Part shown: positions 57,076 through 64,000 of the stretch, in pieces | How positions within the stretch are numbered: the first letter of the stretch is position 1 | How the letters are laid out: the number at the start of each line of letters is the position of its first letter | Source: Hymenoscyphus infarciens | Lineage: Eukaryota; Ascomycota; Leotiomycetes; Helotiales; Helotiaceae | Length of the DNA stretch: 64,000 bases | NCBI GenBank assembly: GCA_001414345.1 | Contig: LLCB01000211.1 | Location: 1 to 64,000 of the forward strand | Reading direction: 5' to 3' | The notes under the pieces: generated by a model | Told to the model about the DNA's origin: nothing | Databases searched by the model: none | Seen by the model: only the letters and a program-made list of their open reading frames with translations | Position numbers and translations under genes: made by a program

Positions 57076-60000
57076 ACTTATTAATCTAAAGTAAATATAA
57101 TATAAGACGATTATAATTACTTATATTAATTACTACTTAAATAATTACTAGACAAAGATTATTAAATACTTTCTAAAAACTAAATAACTACTTATATATT
57201 ATACTTTAATTGCTATTACTTCTAAAACAAAGTTTAAGTAGTTTTAGTATAAGTAGAGAGATATATTATAATAAATAAATACTAATTACTCTGATTTATA
57301 AGTATTATAAACTAAGGAGTATATATTAATAAGTTAGATAAAATATAAAGATTTACTACCGGTCTTAATATCTCTTCGCAAACCCCTGTTATATATCATC
57401 GAACTTTCTCGCCAAGTACAAACTTTCAGTAGGACACATACTGTCACCTAACACTTTTTGTCTCGCTCACATCAAGTGCCACTCAATGGCACCCACCGTC
57501 GTAGGACCCAAAAAAGAAATGCAAAGTCCAAAGTAACTTATGTTAAAAAAAGAATTAAAAACTCGAGAGCACACTATAGCGTATTAATCAGTGCAATTTT
57601 TGAAATCCCAGGCTACAACTATTCACCAGGAATCCTAACTGGACCAGTGTTTCCCCATTTTCACTTCCTTTCCCAAAAATAACTACAAGAAATCCAAATC
57701 GAGTTTCTCCCTAACAACCCCTCCCCCAAGAAACACTTCTAAGAACCGCCATGAAATCTCATTTAGCATAACAGCCACCCATCGTGAGTCTGCTTAACAA
57801 TAACATTATATCCATCCGTGTCAAACTTTTGTCCGCACATCAACCAGTTCAAAGCCGGCAAATACTAAAAAGTGCATTCATCAATGATATCAGTCACATA
57901 ACTCGAGAGATAATTGGCACTTGGTTGGATGGGATACGGGCTGTCGTTGCAAAGAACAACTTCATCAGGTAAATTGTCGCTGATACATTCAATTTGGATG
58001 CACTCTTTAGCACCGACGGAGATTCTGTCTGTGGAGAATTTCTCTCAGAGGTTGTTTCAGAGTTTAATTGCACTCTCGCAGTTGGCGTAGTTCCAAACCC
58101 GGCCGGTCTCCCAGCAGCAAAAGTGCTTGTCTTTATGGGCTTCTGCTGTGGTTTTTAAATTGTGACGTGGTGATGGCTGCTCTAGAGCCGGGCTTAAGGA
58201 GACTTTTTATTTTTATTTCCGTAAATTATTATGCTTCGAAGCATACTGTGATAAAAAGGCCAAAGAGGCCTACGAGAAGAGTAATGACTAGCATTGTTAC
58301 TATACCAGGAGAGTCATTTAAGCTAGTTCAGTGAGTTGAAGTTACAAGGTTGAATTCTGGACAGAAGCTTGCAAGCGATAGAAATAGTTACTAATTTGCC
58401 ACCTGGCAATGATCTATTGTGGCCATCTTTAAGAGAAAGCGATTAGTATAAGATCGTCTCATAAACAGCAACCTAGTTTTAACTAATCCACTTATTTCAT
58501 GTAATGATAAAAAAGCAGCAAAGCAGTAAGCAGTACTGGCTTCACTACTTTGAAATAATGATCCCATAGCCAAGCGTTGGAGATTACATGAAGCCAACTT
58601 GTGGCACGAAATTTCAGATTGCGCTATTTTACCTCAAAAGTTAATACGTTCTAATAAATATATGCTATAGTTCCGTTACAAGTTTCCCTCCCTAGTTGTT
58701 GAAGTTAATGTAACAGTTACAAGTGTGGGGAAGCTAGCAAGAGGAGCCCTGTCACAAAATAGCATTTCCCAAATATTCAACTACCGTCTTCTCGATAGTG
58801 GTAAAGAATCTTTTTTCACAACTTCGAAAACCTAACTCTTGAAACTCACAGTATCCCAGCGCACAATATACTAAGCTAGCAGCCAAAGTTTTCGCTAGAA
58901 GTCAGAGGAGACAAGTCACATGACTCATACCAACTCCCCTTGCTTCCCTTTACCGTTTTTTTAAAAACAGATTGATCAAGCTAATAAATAAAATATGCTC
59001 AAAAGCCCCACTTGCATTTAGTCTATCAGGTACATTCATCTTTTGTGAGAAGGGTTCTACTCTAAACGTAGTAGCATGTTTCATGAAACGGATGTCATAA
59101 CTATATACACACACACCACATAAGGCCATGACGCCTTTGCGAAGTGCAACAGAAAACCTGAACCCAGCCACCCACTCAGCCGCTGGAGGAAACCCGTGAT
59201 GGGGTATCACCTGACTTCTTTCCCTTTCTGCCTTATGTACGAGAAACTATTACTAGCAAGGTGCAGTGGTTGACTAATTAATAATCTTTTACTCCAGCAA
59301 AATCCAGTAAGAATCTGAACAGTGGATTTCTCAAAAATCAAGATAAAATTAAGCGAGCCTACTAAAAAAAGGGATGTCGTGTACAGAGCGCGGGTGTGGG
59401 GTAGATCGGGGAAAATATTTAAGTATACCAAACTACGTACTGCACGGAAATTGGAGACGAGAGTACTCCATCTACCAACCGAGCCGCATATATCAAGCAT
59501 TCATTATCTAAGCGCACTACCATGCAACAACATGTAAGCTATCTAGATGAAGGTATTTGGTAGAGTGTGGGTAGGTACGGAAATTGGAAACGAGTGTAAA
59601 TGAATTACCAACCAACTCAAACAAGCATAAGCCTCGCACGGAAAGACCTAGAGCACGAGCAGAGATGGAATACTTCTACAAAGTGCAGCCACTCATTTGA
59701 CATGGATTACGAGCACTCACTCCGGAAAAACGACATTCTAACAATCAGTCCTCGAGTGGCGCAAGTAGCGTACGGAAAACATGTCTATAAGTGGCACTGT
59801 TACGAGCTCGGATGGGGAAGGTGGGTACTTCCTCTTCGGTCCGCGGGGGCCTAAAACAGAAAAATGAAAAGGGTGACTCAACCCAGACTTTCCGAATATC
59901 TACTTAGTAGAAGTTTATCCAACCGCTCGCTCCCTCCATCCTTCTCATCACAGCCAAAATAAATATCCCCAATATCCCCATATACTCAAAGTAACAGTTA

Positions 60001-60371
60001 CATGAGGCTGAATATCACCACCCCAGTCTATACTTTAGCCGCCTTGCCTCGCCAGTATATATATATGCATGGACACCTTCGGTATTAGATCCGGGCCTTC
60101 GGGTGCCGGGTGGTCCCGAAGACAGAATTGTGTGCGGACATGTGATGTATTAAGCGAGGGGTGAGGAAGGAACTTGGGAAACACACAAAGATGAGCAAGA
60201 GAAGGTATGGTGTATGTTTTATATTGTAATGCGGTGCTAGAAATATATACAGTGCTAGCAGTGTTTGTGTTGTAGTAGTGGAAAGAAGCGAAATGTATAT
60301 ACAAAAATGTGCCTTTCCAAGCGAATGTAAAAGACTTGGTCTTGCTATCGTTAGTCTAGTTTTCAGAATTC
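57076..60371. other. Gene-poor region between AAA relic and CDH
   Basis: 57076-57360 is AT-rich TE-like sequence. 57360-60371 has near-normal composition but only short frames without family likeness, and no RNA gene was recognised. The last 60 bp before 60372 lie in the 3' UTR of the CDH gene. Confidence 0.5.
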
Positions 60372-63344
60372 TTATGCGCACTATTTGTCATAAAATTAGC
60401 AACGCTCAATTCAAACTAGGGGAAGAGGAGACTTACAGTCGACAGAGCAGCCGAGACAACCTTGCAAACATATGGGTCTCTGCAAACCTGGCTTCCAGTA
60501 TAATCAGTACCACCACACTTCGATCCCTAGAGCCAGTGTTAGAATTTAGTTACAAACTCGAAGAGATGAGTTTGAACTTACCTTTGGGAGGGCAACATTG
60601 ACGGGAAGTTTCTGGATCAATTCCGCAGCCCGTTCAGCAGCGACGACGATCAAACCACTTGGGTTGGTAGAGGGCATTCCCGGCCAGATACTAGCATCGA
60701 CAACGAAAATATTATCGGTCCCGTAGACCTTGGTGTTAGTGTCAACGACGGAGGTTCCTCCCTTGAGACCACTATCTGTACCGAGTTTGGCGGTACCCAT
60801 CCAATGATTTGAACGACGAGAACCGACGTTGGCATAATCTAATGGGAGCTGTGAGATGTTAGTATTGGAACAACAAAAATGAAGGGGATTGCCCTTACAG
60901 TCTTGAGATATTCAGCCCCTGTGAGATTGGCAGTGGGATGAACCCAAGTGAGTTTTGGAATCGTCTTCAAGGTTGCTACCATACTATCAATGGCGGTAGC
61001 GACGGCTGCCAGATCGTTTGGATCACCATACGGAATGGTAGAAACGACCATATTTAACCCCTTGTTAATCGAAGTCCGGCCACGAGAGACAGAGCCACGA
61101 CCGAGATAAAGACTGAGAGTCATGGTGTTTCCATTAGGCTCATTCATAGATCCTTCAACTCTAGAAGTCCACTGGAATTGTCTGACAATGCCATCAGGAC
61201 CTTTGACCTCCTCCCACATCATTGGACCAATGTTAGGCGCGGCCTGAGTGAGAGGGCCAATTCGCTTGGTGAGGTAGTTAACCTTATCTTCTTCAATCGG
61301 CGTGTTCCATGCTGCAGGCCAGTCGTAGTAAGAAACGTTCGGATGCGAGATGACAGTATCGGTATTAAGATGATCGTTGAGCCCTTGTCCAACCGGAAGG
61401 TTGATCCAACTTGTCGAGTTGACCATGACCTTTGCGTCCGAGCTGCTAGCAACAACATCAAGCATGTCCTTGGGACCAATTCCACTCCGGAATAGAATCT
61501 TTGGCGTTCCAAAAGCTCCGGCTGCGAGAATTACACGGCCAGTGACTGGTGTTAATTTGACTGAACCTATGCGACCTCCATTGTTCGTAGGTGACACGTC
61601 AAGATTGACGGCATGTCCACCAATGCGATTGATTCGCTCAACACTCGTATTGAGCCACATCTGGAAGTTCTTTCTGTTGGAAGCAGTGACTAGGTAGGTT
61701 GCCATTGGCCCTCCTCTTTCTCCATGAGAAGACATGTATGGGGTATGAGCATAGGTTCTGTTCTTCTCGCTTGGCACATTGTTTGCGGTAACACTCTTCC
61801 ACTTTGCATTGTCGAGACCGCTTCTGAGAGTATCGAATCCCGTTTGAACATAGAGCTTGCCATCAAGTGAAGGATGATCTGTGCCAGGGATTCTAGAGAA
61901 CACCCGATCTGTGGCACCTTGCATATCTTTCGCTTTCCATCCGGCGGGAAAGTTGTAATCCCAATCAGTTGGGTTTGCCTGTATGTGTTAGAGAATGAAG
62001 CCCATGAGATTTCAAAATGTAGAACCATACCTTCCACCATAGCCCAGCATTGATTGCAGCTCCACCACCAAGAATACATCCTGCCATCTGATCTGTATCT
62101 GTGCAAGCAACGCCAGCTGATCCACCATTCCAGATTCTGTTACATTCTCCAGGAATATCAAACCAGGTCAAGTTTGTACCATCCAACCAACCACTTTCAG
62201 GGCGGTAGGCTATGATCATGTTAGCGTGACTAGGAATTTTGTGGCTTGTTTACTTACTTCCACCCCATCTAGCAGAAGATGCAACTCCCTTCTCAATCAG
62301 CAACACTGACTTTCCAGATTCTGAAAGCTTGTCGGCAATTGGGATACCCGCAGCTCCACCACCAATCACAACGTAATCATATGTAGTTGATGTAGGGACT
62401 GGGACACCTGAGACTGGGGCAGTGGTCGAAGTTGGTGGAGTGGTGGTAGAAGACGGAGGTGCTGCAGTTGCAGTCATACTCTCCCATTTGCTATAAGAGG
62501 CTTGGGTGGCAGACTTGACAATCACTTGGAATGATCCTTGTCCGTTGTCGTGCTGGGAAAAATCGGAATGTGGATCTGGGGGGTCGACGGGGGCAGTGAC
62601 TGCTTGGGCCCAGCCGGCACCGAATTGGCCCGCAGAAGTCGAGGTATTGAACTCAGTTTGAGAAGGATCATCAAAGATCAAGCACCTCGAACACTTGTAT
62701 ACCATCGTCCAGTGTGTGTCATTGACATTCGTGTATAATTGGGTCAATTTGGCAGTTCCTTTGTAAATGACTGGTAATTGGTACGAGCTATGGGTGCAAT
62801 TAGTTTATATATCGGCCAATGAGAAAAACGTCACTTACGGCGAGTAACGGAAGGATGTTGCAATTTCATTCCCATTGCCTGTGGGCCAAGCCAAAATCAT
62901 GAGATGGTTAGGCATTCCTGCACCTTGATCTCCTTGGAGTACACCAGTCCATCCTTTTTTGTTGGGGGTAGACCCGATCTAGAAATGTGAGTGAACAGCT
63001 CCTAAATGATCTGAACCAGCCTTAACTTACAACTAGTCCAATATAATCATGAAAGTCTGTGGTTGCCGCACTTTCCGGTAAAGCTATGCCAAATGTAAAT
63101 CCTCCAAGGGATGTCATGGAAAACTCCCCGCCTCCAGTGATCGGGCCATCGAGCTCGTAGCTGGTATAGAAGGTAATGCCAGTGTTTGGTTCAGTGTACA
63201 TGCCATGTGCGGCAAAGTCCTGTGCGAAAACAGCAGATGCCACTACATAAAACTCAGTACTTGTAAGATTGAGAACTCGGAAACTTTAAGCTTACAATAT
63301 AGAACCGAGCCAAGAGCTCTGCCAGAAAAGCTTGAAAACTTCAT
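60372..63344 (-). CDS. Cellobiose dehydrogenase with cytochrome, GMC flavodehydrogenase and CBM1-like module
   Basis: Nine exons on the minus strand (63344-63296, 63242-63031, 62978-62839, 62787-62258, 62209-62031, 61978-60899, 60848-60582, 60526-60437, 60380-60372) give 851 residues. A signal peptide covers about residues 1-24. The N-terminal cytochrome domain has candidate heme ligands Met109 (GAGMPNHLM) and His159 (DTHWTMVYKC). A Thr/Pro-rich linker (about 239-268) precedes the FAD motif VVIGGGAAG (GGGAAG at 276-281). GMC catalytic residues are His745 (SNHWMGT) and Asn792 (STNPSG). A CBM1-like module with Cys at 823, 834, 840 and 850 ends the protein; the final Cys comes from the 9-nt last exon. 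CDH oxidises cellobiose outside the cell and passes electrons to lytic polysaccharide monooxygenases. The CBM1 lacks two of the three usual aromatic residues. Confidence 0.94.
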
Positions 63345-64000
63345 GATTGCAATGAAAGGAACGACGCAATTGAGATAGAACTGCACTGAGGATCTCGGGG
63401 AACCTGGATGATATATAAGCGAAGGGCTTCTTAACATTTTCCAAAGCTAGGCTGAACCCAAGGCCTTGCCACCAACACCCTCATGTTTATTGGATGGAGT
63501 AAATGATGAAAATTCCATGGAGGGGGAAATGTGATTCATGCGGGGCGCCTTGTCCTTGCTGCATAGCTCCGTCGCTTGTGAGAACCTGGGGTTGAATAAG
63601 AACCATAGCCTTTGAAGGATGGAAATTATCCGTTTGGAGTATATGGAGCTCGAAAAGGCGTTTACGGGTGAGCAGCCGGGAGAACGTGATCTGCGAGAAG
63701 TCGAGTAGCCAATAATTAATCTATCTGGAATTCAGGCTCATCGGCGGTAGTCCTCCGAATTCGCGAAATCGTTCACCCGGCCGTTGATCCCGGGTATCTT
63801 GGCGCGGTTGACTGCACCGCATCTGGTTTCCCGAGGACAAGAAACCAAGGGAAAGGGAGGGAGGTAAACAAACGAGAGAAGTTGACATCTGTACGGAGGA
63901 AGATGAGCGAGCATAGCAGGGTGACATTTCTGGGGAAGACTGTCTGGCTTTGACCAAAAGAAGAGCAATCTCCTTGACGGTATCTCAGGGGATTGGGTAG
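63345..64000. promoter_or_regulatory. CDH promoter and upstream region
   Basis: An ATATATAA box at 63411-63418 lies about 70 bp upstream of the CDH start and is the likely TATA element for the minus-strand gene. The remaining sequence to the window edge has only short frames and nothing recognisable. Confidence 0.5.

Noticed and set aside
57458..58334. Small plus-strand frames in the gene-poor region
   Set aside because: They are short, share no family features and have no consistent splice or start context.

Overview
The window is nuclear DNA from a filamentous ascomycete, most likely a Leotiomycetes/Helotiales-type fungus (the class is an inference). The grounds are GT-AG introns of about 50-95 nt that restore textbook proteins, a HET-domain gene, a secreted cellobiose dehydrogenase with a CBM1-like tail, and sharply two-speed composition. 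GC-balanced gene islands alternate with very AT-rich, TA-dense blocks that lack reading frames and look like DNA decayed by repeat-induced point mutation (RIP).

Layout. 1-6.9 kb: AT-rich block with a higher-order tandem array and a terminal-inverted-repeat (TIR) element. 6.9-15.7 kb: LSM2 (spliceosome/mRNA decay), an SNM1/PSO2 cross-link repair nuclease, a complete 484-bp TIR element, a Pro/Ser/Arg-rich orphan and a membrane-anchored short-chain dehydrogenase. 16-22.4 kb: a HET-like fragment, a degenerate direct duplication and an AT-rich block. 22.4-33.8 kb: a three-finger C2H2 regulator (- strand), a secreted PNGase A and a small membrane-segment protein. 35.2-37.7 kb: a HET-domain pseudogene (- strand) broken by a hAT-type miniature element and, apparently, an internal inversion. 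38-48 kb: SET/MYND protein, alpha-tubulin, ARS2 and TSPO. 48-50.8 kb: another AT-rich block sharing repeats with the first. 50.9-54.7 kb: CCT4 and RPT1, divergent from one 392-bp promoter. 55-57.1 kb: broken NACHT-like and AAA-ATPase fragments with two TIR insertions. 57-60.3 kb: gene-poor. 60.4-63.4 kb: nine-exon cellobiose dehydrogenase (- strand).

How they fit together. The intact genes are mostly housekeeping (RNA processing, DNA repair, tubulin, chaperonin, proteasome), plus two secreted enzymes for glycan or lignocellulose. The accessory genes of the HET, NACHT and AAA classes, typical of fungal self/non-self recognition, are all damaged and sit beside transposon pieces. No wholly new multi-gene system could be supported. 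The most unusual signals are the layered HET wreck (35.2-37.7 kb), the CDH whose last CBM1 cysteine comes from a 9-nt exon, and several TIR element families with readable target duplications. Splice sites were placed by eye from consensus and protein continuity; no search or alignment was run.
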